DNA of 64,000 nt from Lonicera japonica. Taxonomy: Eukaryota; Streptophyta; Magnoliopsida; Dipsacales; Caprifoliaceae. Below are positions 54,720 to 64,000 of the stretch, piece after piece; the stretch's first letter is position 1; each line of letters opens with the position of its first letter. Position numbers and translations under genes: made by a program. The stretch is taken from positions 37,235,234 to 37,299,233 of the forward strand of contig CM038471.1 of the NCBI GenBank assembly GCA_021464415.1. The letters are read 5' to 3'. The notes under the pieces were generated by a model, which saw nothing but the letters and a program-made list of their open reading frames with translations, did not search any database and was not told where the DNA came from.

Positions 54720-57700
54720 TTACTTAATTATACAATGTAGAGAATTAAAACAAAACACATTTTGTTGACAACTATTACATTCACATCTAGGTTGTTCACG
54801 TTTCATAAAAGCCGTGACGTTCTTACTATCAAATTTTTGAACAGTATGTTGACATCCATCAAGAAGTAGATGTATCCCTTGTATTTCGTATACATCTTTA
54901 TAGAGGTGGCGAAAAACTAAGTATGTCCCTGGAAACAATCTCAACTCTGACAAATCTCCGGCACAGACTTTTTTCCAAAGAAAATATGTCTTTTTATTAT
55001 CATCCGAGACTACTCCATTATCTTCTTCATATATGATCTTGATACCACACTCCTTTACCTCAAATACATCACCTATTGAAATTGAAATGACAACTTCATC
55101 CCCACTTTCTAGCTGATTCCTAAAATTCCATTGGCTTAACCATGTCATGTCTTCGTCTCCTTCTGGAAAGCCTAAAAAAATAGGGCTGTACATCCAAGTC
55201 AGATCCTTCGTCTTATTATTGATTTTGATGCTAATTGGATAATACCGCTTCGAGAAATCAATCCTTGCATACACAGAGCAGATGTTGAAGCATTGAATCC
55301 TAAAATTAGGAAGCAAAGGCACAATCAGAGAAATTACCGACCCCTTTTTCCTCTCACTAAAACCATTTGGGATCTCTCCCCCTGGGATAAAGGTGCTGAA
55401 TATACCATACTCATAAAATCCTTGCACCTATATAATCATAATGTTAGTCTTCATCAATTATAACATGGTATAAGAGGGAGAGAAAGATGTAGAGAGAAAG
55501 AGAAAGAACGCACCTGGATTCGATCTACCATTAGTCTTGTCAGCCCTATATGTTGCACTTTAAGATTTTTGCTTGATTCAATGTCAATACTCAAATTCTT
55601 AATTATCCTCCTGTCAACTTTTTCTATTGGTTCTCTTTTGAAAATGCCTTCTATTTCAACCATTTCATGGCATTGATCAGTAAAGATGAAATCTAATTGA
55701 TGCAGCACAGTTGATTGGAATGATATTTTTCTTAATGATGAGCAATGATACACATCCAACATCTGTAAATTACTTGGCAAACCAAAAATTGAATCGACAG
55801 ACTCACAAAAAGATAAGGATAATGATTGAAGGTTATTAAGGCTTCTAACGCAATCAGGCAAGCAATGAAAAGAATTAAAGCTTAAATCCAAATCTTTGAT
55901 CAACGATAGATTACCGAACTCACGTGGTAAGGAATCATTGGATAGATTGCAATTTGAAAGACTTAAGCCTGTTAATGAGCATGGTAAAGATGTCCATAAA
56001 ATTTCTGGACCTCTGCTTAGTTGTCGCATCCATGGCAATAAAAGTGAAGTACGCCACCATTTTCCCTGGCCATTGGCAGTGCTTGTTATGCTTATGTCAT
56101 TTCCACCAACGAAAAGTGTCGAGCAACCAGAGATTATTAGTGTCTTGAGAGACCCTAGCTTGTACATATTCCTTGGGAGCATCCGTAGACTTTTGCAATT
56201 TTTTAGATTAAGTAAATTGAGCTTCTTAAGGAATTCAATGGATTCACATATCTCAAGCAAACTTACACAACCTTTGAGAACCAATCTTTCAAGATTCGGA
56301 ACTCCTAAAAAGTAAGGAGTTTTCGCAAGCCTTTCAGAATAACTTAGATTAAGGATCTTTAGTGATCCAAGAAACTGTTAAAAATGAATAAATATAATTA
56401 GTAAGTTCTAACCATCATTAATTAAGAACCTAGCTGTAAAGGAAATAAATAAATAAATAATTTTCATACCTTGCAGCCTGCCCAAACTTTTTCTAGTTTG
56501 CTATGATGTAACTCAAGAGCAACCAAATTCTCCAAAGATAACTCAATGGGCAAATGTTTTAAAGGAAAGCCATGCCAGCACAACCATACCACATTTTCAG
56601 GGAAATTATCGTAGCGACCATCTAGTTGTGTATAATTAAGCTTCAATAGTCTTAAATTTTTCATCTTTTCAAATGCATCAGTTCTCAATTGGAAACTTTT
56701 TTGTTGCCCTAAAAGGAAGCTAAGGAAACCAGAATGATGAAAGAAAGAACGCACGCTTGTCAAGGGTGAGGCCTTATCAATCAATTCATCATATTTACGC
56801 TTTCTTGCAGTGTTATCATCTTTCATTAACATGCTCATGTCAAGGGCGAGGCCCTCGATTGCTATGGTGCCCTAGTAACAAAAGAAACAACATAAAAGTT
56901 TGATTAGTATTTAGCATATATGCACAATAAATACACGTATACATATACACTTGAAAATTATATATGTTTCTTACCTTCTTATTTCTTAATACACTATAGG
57001 CCTCTTTTTGATGCCACAATCTACTTCGTCTTTGAGGCTCAAGCGATTCTTGGTTCACAATTTTTCTTCCCATGTCTCGAAGTAATTGATGCATCATTAA
57101 CTTATTGCGAGGACCAATTGTTAATAGATACCGATCTATGAGATTTTGAATTCCAACGTTTGCATAAGTATCATTACTGTCTAGAACTTTGATTGTGTAA
57201 TCCTTGTAATTTCCAACAAAGAAACAAGCAATATCAAGGAATAATTTTTTATCGCTATCATCTTCTAGACAATCATAACTTATTTTAAGTTTATCAAGTA
57301 TTTTCTTGGGAGGAATTGCTTCCAACTTCTTCACTTCACTTTCCCATTGAGGTATAGTTCTTCCACACAAAGAAGAACCAATAACTTGAAGAGCTAATGG
57401 GAGGCCTCCACAAAGTTGTACTACCCTTTCTGTGTGCTTTTTGTAACCTTCAATAGGATGCTCGTCTCCAAAGGGGTAGAAACTGAAGAGATTAATTGAC
57501 TCATCAGGGCTCAATTCCTTAATGTGAAAAACCTCAAGAGGCTTTAGCAACCTTTTATATCTTGTAGTTACGATGATTTTACTCCCACGATAAAACCAAT
57601 CTTGAAGGCCACGTAATGCATTTAATTGGTCAATTTGATCCACATCATCGAGAACCAGAAGAACCCTTTTGCTTGTAACGGCTTTCTTGATTTTAATGAT

Positions 57701-60056
57701 TCCTTCATCGACATTGTATATCTTTTCATGCTTCTTATTCAAGATACTCGAAAGAAGTTGTCTTTGTAAACTAGCTAAACCGTTGGGTTTTTCTGACATC
57801 TCTCTCACATTTGCGAGGAAGCAACTGCAATCAAAACTTTCATAGTTCTTATCATAAATAAATTTGGCCATGGTTGTCTTTCCAATGCCACCCATCCCAC
57901 AAATTCCGAGTAAGCTAACTTCAGACGAGTCATCTTGCAACCACTTATTAATAATTTTGGCTTGAGAATGCATCCCAATTAAGTAGGGAGCAACAAACAA
58001 GGGTGTGCGCCTCAATTTACCTCGGATCCAGTTTATAATATTTTGAATAAACTTTGACTCATGCCTACAAATTTCCAGCAAATTAGGTATATAAGCAAAC
58101 ATAATGAAGTTTAAATGTTGCCAATAGTATGAAACTACAGTGTGGAGTAAGAAAAGGGTTATTGTCTTGAAAAAGGAAAAAAATTATGATATGGGCTACT
58201 GTTGGCAATTATTTTTAAACAGGTTGATAATGGTGATCCATGCAACTGGATGCAATTAGGGGCGGAGTGTTGGGGGAGGGGGGGGGGGGGGGGGGGGATG
58301 TCATGTATAATTTTTTGATAATGAACCATGTACCTATACGCTACATGAAAGAAATCTATACGGCCGCTTATCATATAAATATGTTCAAAAAACTGCGGGT
58401 GCTTTAGCGACGTTATTTCATTGCTAAAACGACTCCCCAATATTTTAGTGACCAAAAAACATCGCTAATGTATGGTCCATATACGGCCGCACCAAAAATG
58501 TGTTGTAAATATATTAAAGCTAAGGCTCCTTTTGATAAATATGAAAGATGAAAGTAGAATGCTTGATTTGTGTTAGAAGTTGAAAAATAAGATAATGTAT
58601 GTTATCAGACAAGGTGCCCTCCATCTCATGTTCATTTTTATGAGTCGTTGTCCTCCACCATACATTACTTTTTCAGGAACATTTTTATGCGTACTCCTAA
58701 AGAAATTTTTTCCATGGAAAAAACCGAAAATTAAGAAGAAATCTCACCACATGCCACAAATTATTTCCCAACTTCTCAAAAAATATTATATGTTTTTGTT
58801 ATTATTTTCCATATTATTATCGAACGGATCGTAAAATAATACTTTAGTTGATACTCTAATAGTTTAAAAATATCTAACTTAAATTCTAGTCAAATTATTT
58901 TAAAGAGATCTAATGCTAATATAATAAATTAAAAAAAAAATTAACTCTTAATTTTGAATATCCAAAACAATGGACTCTTAGTTAAAGATAGTTAAAGATA
59001 GATAGAATATTTATTTATTTTGGGGAGGGTTTGTTGGTGGGGGTGGGGTAGGGGGTTTGGGGGGGGGGGGGGGGGGAGGGGGGAGATAGTGTATTTTTTT
59101 CCAAAAGTGAATGGGGGGCAAAATGAAGTACCAGAATTGTTTTTCATCGATTTAAGTTAAAAATTTAATAGTATTATTAAAAAAAAATCAAGGGAGACTT
59201 CAAAGGTAGCTCCGGCCGTGGATGCCGTAAAAAATGAGGGACGTACTACGAGAGTTTTGTTATAATTATATTGTATCAACCACCTTAGTGCAAACAAAAC
59301 TAAGACGTACCCCCTTCCTAAAGGTTTCTTAACAAATTCCAACTCCAAAATTAACTAGATATCTTTACAAGGAATTTTGCTGCCTTTCATTTTAATTTAG
59401 TATTAAAAGATTTCTCTGTCTCACTAAACTTTTTATGAATGTATTTCATATATGTATATATATATAAAGAGTTGGCAATTAGGGGATGCAATTTTGAGAA
59501 ATAAATTAACTTACCCATCCGCTTGGTTTTTTAGTTCCATGCCAGCCAAATCTGCAACTTCTTCAAGTGCTTCCTTCCATCTTTTCACCTTTTCCATTAA
59601 TTCCATCTTTCTTCCATAATCAATTTGGGCCTCGTATTGCTCCACGTACCCATTAAATAATTCTCCCGTTCTTCCCTTTTGCTTTCGGATTTCGGTTGGA
59701 TGCACATCATAAAATATGGGTAGAACTATATGTCTCGAGGTTCTCTTCTTACATTCCAGGATTAGTACAAGTTCGTCTAGGCACCATGGTGAAGACGCGT
59801 AGTTTTTGGAAAACACAATTATCGAAATCGTTGACCCATTGATTGCTTTGTATAATTCAGGCTTAAGACTCTCTCCTTTCTCTATCTCATTATCATCTCT
59901 AAATGTGCGATATTCTGCTTGCACCAAAGCTGTATAGAGATGATCGGTGAAATTCTTTCGAGTATCCTCACCTCTAAAACTCAAGAAAACATCATAAGTA
60001 TATGCACAAGTGGAAGAAGAGGCTTCTTCTTCTTGGGGTCTCACAATAGTAGCCAT
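54720..60056 (-). CDS. TIR-NBS-LRR disease resistance protein, complete model
   Basis: Exons: 60056-59515, 58064-56975, 56871-56470, 56374-55514, 55427-54720. All GT-AG, frame kept, 1200 codons plus stop with no nonsense or frameshift seen. TIR is about residues 20-175 (YDVFLSFRGEDTRKNF; SSPWCLDEL contains the conserved catalytic-type Glu). NB-ARC is about 200-510: P-loop GMGGIGKTT (about 240), kinase-2 VLLVLDDVD (about 319), RNBS-B GSKIIVTTR, CGGLPLAL (about 402), MHQLLRDMG (about 507). LRRs are about 560-890, including LVALELHHSKLEKVW. Exon 5 (from 966) has the FIPGGEIPNGFSERKKGS signature of the post-LRR C-JID region. This is the standard TNL exon plan. Expected role: intracellular immune receptor with TIR NADase-type signalling. 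Intron 1 is 1.45 kb and G-tract bearing. Confidence 0.93.
58272..58297. repeat. Poly-G tract in TNL intron 1
   Basis: About 26 nearly uninterrupted G on the + strand (C tract in the transcript). A second tract lies at 59059-59083. Lengths of such runs are often unreliable in assemblies. Confidence 0.85.
58380..58500. repeat. Possible element fragment in intron 1
   Basis: 'tttagcgacgttatttc', 'attgctaaaacga' and 'acatcgctaatg' resemble subterminal repeats of CACTA-like MITEs, but neither terminus was found. Confidence 0.3.
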
Positions 60057-60284
60057 TGGACAAATTAAGCTGGTTATGATCTAGCAGATGAATTAATTAT
60101 TGGGAATAGGAAGGAAAGAAGGAAGGATTGTGAGGAAGGAATATAAACAAAAACAAGTGATGTAATAGAGGTGGAAGTAAATTATTGGATATTTCGTGGA
60201 AGGAACGAAGAAAGAAAACGACCATCTTGCCCCTTACTAACAAAAGATGGAAGCCAAACACCACAATTATTATTATTATTATTA

Positions 60285-60318
<34 letters not shown>

Positions 60319-60699
60319 TTTTGAGTTCACAACCACCTTCAAGTCCCTATATATTGCATACACATCAAGTATTATTACATGTATTGTTATGTTTCAAAAT
60401 TTCGTATATTATATGAAGAACTTGTTATCTTATTGTACATATATCAAGTGTCTCACCGATTATAGTTTATTCATTGTTTATTATATAATAATAAGGAGAT
60501 TAGTTTCTTAATTCTAAAAAAAATGTATTTATTGAACTCATCTCGTCTTCATTACACCTTTCATCCAATGGTGTTTAGTTTGAGGCCTGAAGAGATGGAT
60601 TATTTCGCAAAATTTGGTAGAGATGATCTACTTATCATAAATATCATCTCCACAAAATTTCATCAAGAAGTTCAAATTGGAACTTGCCTACTAAAAATT
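60057..60699. promoter_or_regulatory. TNL upstream region
   Basis: Presumed promoter of the reverse-strand TNL. It contains an (ATT)n microsatellite (60266-60318). No other motif could be assigned with confidence. Confidence 0.35.
60266..60318. repeat. (ATT)n microsatellite
   Basis: About 17 ATT units with one interruption. Translations of it give poly-I, poly-L or poly-N ORFs that are artefacts. Confidence 0.95.
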
Positions 60700-61225
60700 T
60701 GATATATATGTTCATTTCCGACCATTAAATTTTAGATAATCATTTTTCCCGCTTCCCGTTTGAATATTTTGATGAATTTTTTTGAAAATGATCTACTAAT
60801 TACAAAGATCATTCCTACCAAATTTTATGATAAAAATCACATGTTCAGGGATCGAATTAGACCCCATTGGATAAAATTGAATGAAAGAATAATGGAGAGA
60901 AGACAATTCAGTATTTATTTTCTTTAGACAATAAGTTGAGTTTCATTCAGCTCCTTATGATTTATAGTATTTACCAAGGAGATATTTTAGACCTTATTTT
61001 TTAAAAACTAAATTAAACTTGGTTCCAAAATGAATCTCATAATAATACATTGGAGATGCTTGACGAATTACGTACTTGTTTACGGTGATTTCTTAAGTTG
61101 CATGATAAGATCAAACTCTCTTGGGTAAATGGATTTTAGATTGTAAACTCAGGAGAAGTAGGAGAGGAAGTGGAGTTAATTTTTTAAGGGAGTCATCGGA
61201 AGTCTTCCTTTTTTTTTCATTTTTT
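60700..61225. repeat. Repeat A', right copy with empty hAT site
   Basis: Same-orientation homologue of 131-580 + 1191-1262. The junction reads gattttagattgtaaactcagg with one ttgtaaac (61141-61148), exactly the pre-insertion state of the hAT-type element at 581-1182. Confidence 0.88.
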
Positions 61226-61775
61226 TTAATGGGAGAGGAGTCATTGATATATGCTATTTTGTTCAGTTCAACACGGCAGCAGATGGATCACATGGATTTC
61301 CAGAATTTAAGGGGCCACCATATTATTTATCTTATTTTATTTATTTATTTATTTATTTATTAAATAACAATGCAAAATACACTTTTAGTTTGTAGTTTCT
61401 CCCTCCTTAATTATTTTATAAAATTTTAAAATATAAAAAACTTTTAATACAAAATTATTTTATATATATTTTGAAATATCAAGAACTACATAACAAGATG
61501 TATTTTGTATCATTCCGTCCCAAATTGCTGGTCCTTCTTTCTTTTTTTGGATATTCCAAAATAAATTTCCGCTTTCTATAAAAAATAAATACGTACTTAT
61601 TTTATCCTTTTGTACTTTCACTTTTCAAGTAAAAATTTTAAATAAAGAAAAGGGCATAAAAGAAAATTTAATATAAATTAAATAAAAAATATAATGATAA
61701 TGTTAGATCCTCGATAAGTTAGATTTTTCAAAAAAAACCAATAATTTGAAACAGAGAGAATATTTTATATTATAT
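61226..61775. other. Gene-free stretch
   Basis: AT-rich with a (tttatt)n run at 61335-61362. No exon seen. Confidence 0.45.
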
Positions 61776-62060
61776 TGATCATGAGTAGGTGTCATAATGG
61801 GGTGGTTGGCTTGGAGTTCCAATAAGTCTATAATTTTTAAGTTAAAAAAAAAACACAAACACACAAATCTACGGACAATAAAAAAAAGTGGGGTTGTTGG
61901 GTTCAAGTCCGAATAAAAAACACAAATCATGGGTGGGTGTCATAATTTATATCAAATTGGTCATGAGTGGGTGTCATAATGGGGTGGTTGGGTTGGAGTT
62001 CCAATAAATCTATAATTTTTAAGTTAAAAAAAACACAAACCTAGAGGCAATAAAAAAAAG
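61776..62060. repeat. ~190-bp direct repeat, tRNA-like boxes
   Basis: 'atcatgagtaggtgtcataa' then tggggtggttgg at 61779 recurs at 61968 ('gtcatgagtgggtgtcataa'), both followed by 'ggagttccaataa(g/a)tctataatt'. The related segment 'gtggggttgttgggttc(a/g)agtccgaataaaa' occurs at 61889 and 63145. 'ggttcgagtcc' in the latter matches the Pol III B box. SINE-like, but termini were not fixed. Confidence 0.55.
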
Positions 62061-62484
62061 ATTATTATTGACAGACACTATTTAACTATCTAACACTCTA
62101 TAAGTACACTTTCACTCTTTTTAACACTTCACCACTCCATATTTAATTTTAGGATTAATTAACATTCATCTAAAAAACACTCAACTCTTACTCTCTACCA
62201 CTCCACTCTTTCATCTTCAATCTTCTTTTTTCACAAATCAACACATTGCCATTAAGCATTTTTCAGAAATATCGGTTGGAATTAAGCAATTTACTATCTC
62301 TATAATTCAAAAAAATAAATCACACCACTCACCCGGCAAATGTCATCTTCAATCTTCTTCTTTTAATTTTTTCTTTGACAATCTAATCGTTTCACTCTTT
62401 TTCTCTTGAACTTTTTTGTTATTGGCTAAAAAAAGTTCCACCAGTGCGCACACCACGTCAAAAGAAAGTTCTGCTGTGGATGAA

Positions 62485-62720
62485 GGTGTACTCGGTTCCT
62501 AGGAACCGAGTGTTGTTCATCATTCTCGGCCGAAAGGAACTGAGTAAAGCACAAGTCACTCAGTCCTAAGGAACATAGTGGAATTGAAAAAATAACCCAA
62601 AGTCTAATTCGGTTCCTTAGGACCGAGAAAGCTGTACCTAACGGGAAAAATAACCCAAAGCCTAACTCGTTTCCTTAGGACCGAGAAAGCTGTACAACAC
62701 TCGGTTCCTAAGGACCGAGT
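62485..62720. repeat. ACTCGGTTCCT palindrome cluster
   Basis: A perfect 22-bp palindrome with half-site ACTCGGTTCCT sits at 62490-62511. Degenerate forms are at about 62524, 62553, 62610, 62667 and 62699. Two of them belong to a 57-bp tandem repeat starting 'aaaaataacccaaag' (62587 and 62645). Confidence 0.88.
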
Positions 62721-62913
62721 AAACATTCTTCGTGTTTTGTTTTTATTTTTTATTTTTTTTCTTTTATGTTTTTTTGTATCCAATGATTTATAAATGAAAG
62801 GAAACGTAAAGGAATAATCAAAATATAAGTACCCTACTTCTTTTGGATATGGATGATGATTTGGATGGTGGTGGTACCAACAATGATAGAGGTGGTGGCG
62901 GGAATGGTGGTGG

Positions 62914-62964
62914 TGAAGAAGAAGAAGAAGAAGAAGAAGAAGAAGAAGAAGAAGAAGAAGAAGA
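62914..62964. repeat. (GAA)n microsatellite
   Basis: About 16 GAA units in a GGT/GAT-rich low-complexity context (62840-63006). The poly-E and poly-L ORFs over it are artefacts. Confidence 0.95.
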
Positions 62965-63199
62965 GGCGGCAATGATGGTGGTGGTGGTGGTGATGATGAT
63001 GATGAAGTTTAAGGGAGTGTTTAATGTTTTAATTATTAATTAAAAATAAAAAAAATGGTGTGTATTAATAGAATAATCAACATTTTTTTAAAAAAAGTGT
63101 TATAAAGTAAGTTGGAGTGTGTTAATAGCAGCCCCCTACAAAAAGTGGGGTTGTTGGGTTCGAGTCCGAATAAAAAACCCAAATCATGGGTGGGTGTCA

Positions 63200-63470
63200 T
63201 AAACAAATGGGGACCAAAACTTCACCTTAATTAAAAACTTAAGTTTTGAATTTATTTGAAAATTTTGAATTTGTATCCCACTTTTTACCCACCAATATGA
63301 CTTTACACTCCAACCTACTATCTCAATTTTCTGTTAGTGTCTGTTAATAGTAAAAATGCCAGGACCATTTTACCCACATATATAACTCAATCCATGGAGG
63401 TTGAATTGTGAATATAGCATTGGAAACATGGGGACCAAAACTTCACCTTAATTAAAATGAGATTAAAATA
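63200..63470. repeat. Direct repeat 'ggggaccaaaacttcacctt'
   Basis: 'atggggaccaaaacttcacc' then ttaattaaaa occurs at 63208 and 63428, about 220 bp apart. Confidence 0.85.
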
Positions 63471-64000
63471 AAAGGCAATGAAATTATAGAAATTGCATTG
63501 AAAATTTTCACCTACAGTAACAAGAATTACAATTCCTTGGAAGGTGAATGAATATCCGTGGTTGTTGGACGAGTGAATGTTTGTGAGTTAGGGAAATTAA
63601 AAGTCTATTGTTCGATTTCTACCACCTTTTCCCCCATTTCAAAATCAATGCGTATTAATTAGTGTATGCATCAATATGTATTAAAATGCAATCTAATGGT
63701 CAACACAGTTCTCTTAATTTTTAATTTCTAAATTTATTTAAATTTTATAATTTGATATTACAAGAAATGTTTGATGAACAAATAATACTTGTGCATAATT
63801 CATTGTGCGGACACTCTTTTTTTCTAGATAAAAACATATTTTTAAAAAATTATGTGAAAAGGTATTTTAAAATTTTCCCTACAAATATATCACTTTTAGT
63901 TCTTAAAAAAAATATCACTTAGTTCTTGATGATCGTAAATGTTGGTGCGAAAATCTAGAGCTGCTTTATTTTCGATCACACAGTCAATTGATTGAACAAA
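63471..64000. other. Gene-free right edge
   Basis: No gene or element boundary recognised up to the window end. Confidence 0.45.

Larger units (their letters stand above)
62085..63125. mobile_element. Possible MITE-type element with divergent ends
   Basis: The left text (ctatttaactatctaacact, tataagtacacttt) and right text read inward (ctattaacacactccaactt, tataacacttttt) are loosely inverted over about 40 bp. The interior contains the palindrome cluster and a GAA tract. TSD not seen. Confidence 0.3.

Noticed and set aside
55896..56315. A 139-codon + strand ORF opposite the TNL LRR exon
   Set aside because: Antisense to a complete, well-supported exon and without motifs.
62604..63043. Overlapping ORFs with poly-L/poly-H and poly-E/poly-G translations
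   Set aside because: They translate a GAA/GGT simple-sequence tract and lack any non-repetitive protein-like segment.

Overview
The window looks like nuclear DNA of a eudicot plant. The sequence is AT-rich with long gene-free stretches and intron-rich genes using GT-AG splicing. It holds plant-type Copia, CACTA (En/Spm), Mutator-like, hAT and Helitron-like elements and a TIR-NBS-LRR (TNL) resistance gene, a class largely confined to dicots. Species cannot be told from the sequence. About 80% of what can be explained is transposon, much of it nested, and the only clear host gene is the TNL at the right.

Layout. 1-12172: gene-free flank packed with small elements. These include a 602-bp hAT-type element (581-1182) whose empty site is preserved 60 kb away at 61141-61148, a foldback element (2203-2385), Helitron-type ends, a 473-bp Mutator-type MITE (6926-7398), a truncated reverse-strand Tnt1-like Copia fragment (7422-9460) and a 422-bp hAT MITE (10068-10489). 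12178-27623: a 5-kb Copia retrotransposon with near-identical LTRs, TSD tgaac, PBS and PPT. It was broken in its pol ORF by a complete 10,446-bp CACTA element (15042-25487, TSD agc). That CACTA carries an apparently intact four-exon TNP2 transposase gene (1115 codons plus stop) and an eight-exon Transposase_24 gene with a single in-frame TAG. 27840-31110: a diverged second copy of the 6.1-9.9 kb target region, then mostly empty sequence and one broken unidentified gene.

31111-52413 is bounded by CACTA-type ends and TAGGCGACGTA subterminal repeats. It is either one 21-kb composite CACTA or two truncated relatives flanking captured DNA. It contains a decayed Transposase_24 gene, a MURA (Mutator transposase) C-terminal remnant, two tandem copies of a 66-residue coiled-coil ORF, a decayed Ulp1-type protease gene, another small coiled-coil ORF, and a decayed TNP2/DUF4218/DUF4216 gene split by a 1312-bp solo LTR. 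From 31.8 to 46.4 kb the region is peppered with a degenerate palindromic motif, ATTACTGGnnCCAGTAAT, in clusters between and inside these genes. I consider this the most unusual structure in the window.

52507-64000: a Helitron-like element (52507-53133), a repeat block also found at 3.9-4.5 kb, and the five-exon TNL gene (60056-54720, reverse strand, 1200 codons plus stop with TIR, NB-ARC, LRR and C-terminal C-JID-like region). Its upstream region holds the repeat shared with the left edge, then low-complexity and palindrome-rich DNA to the end. Functionally, the TNL would be an intracellular immune receptor. The CACTA proteins would act together on CACTA ends, and the remaining coding sequences look decayed.
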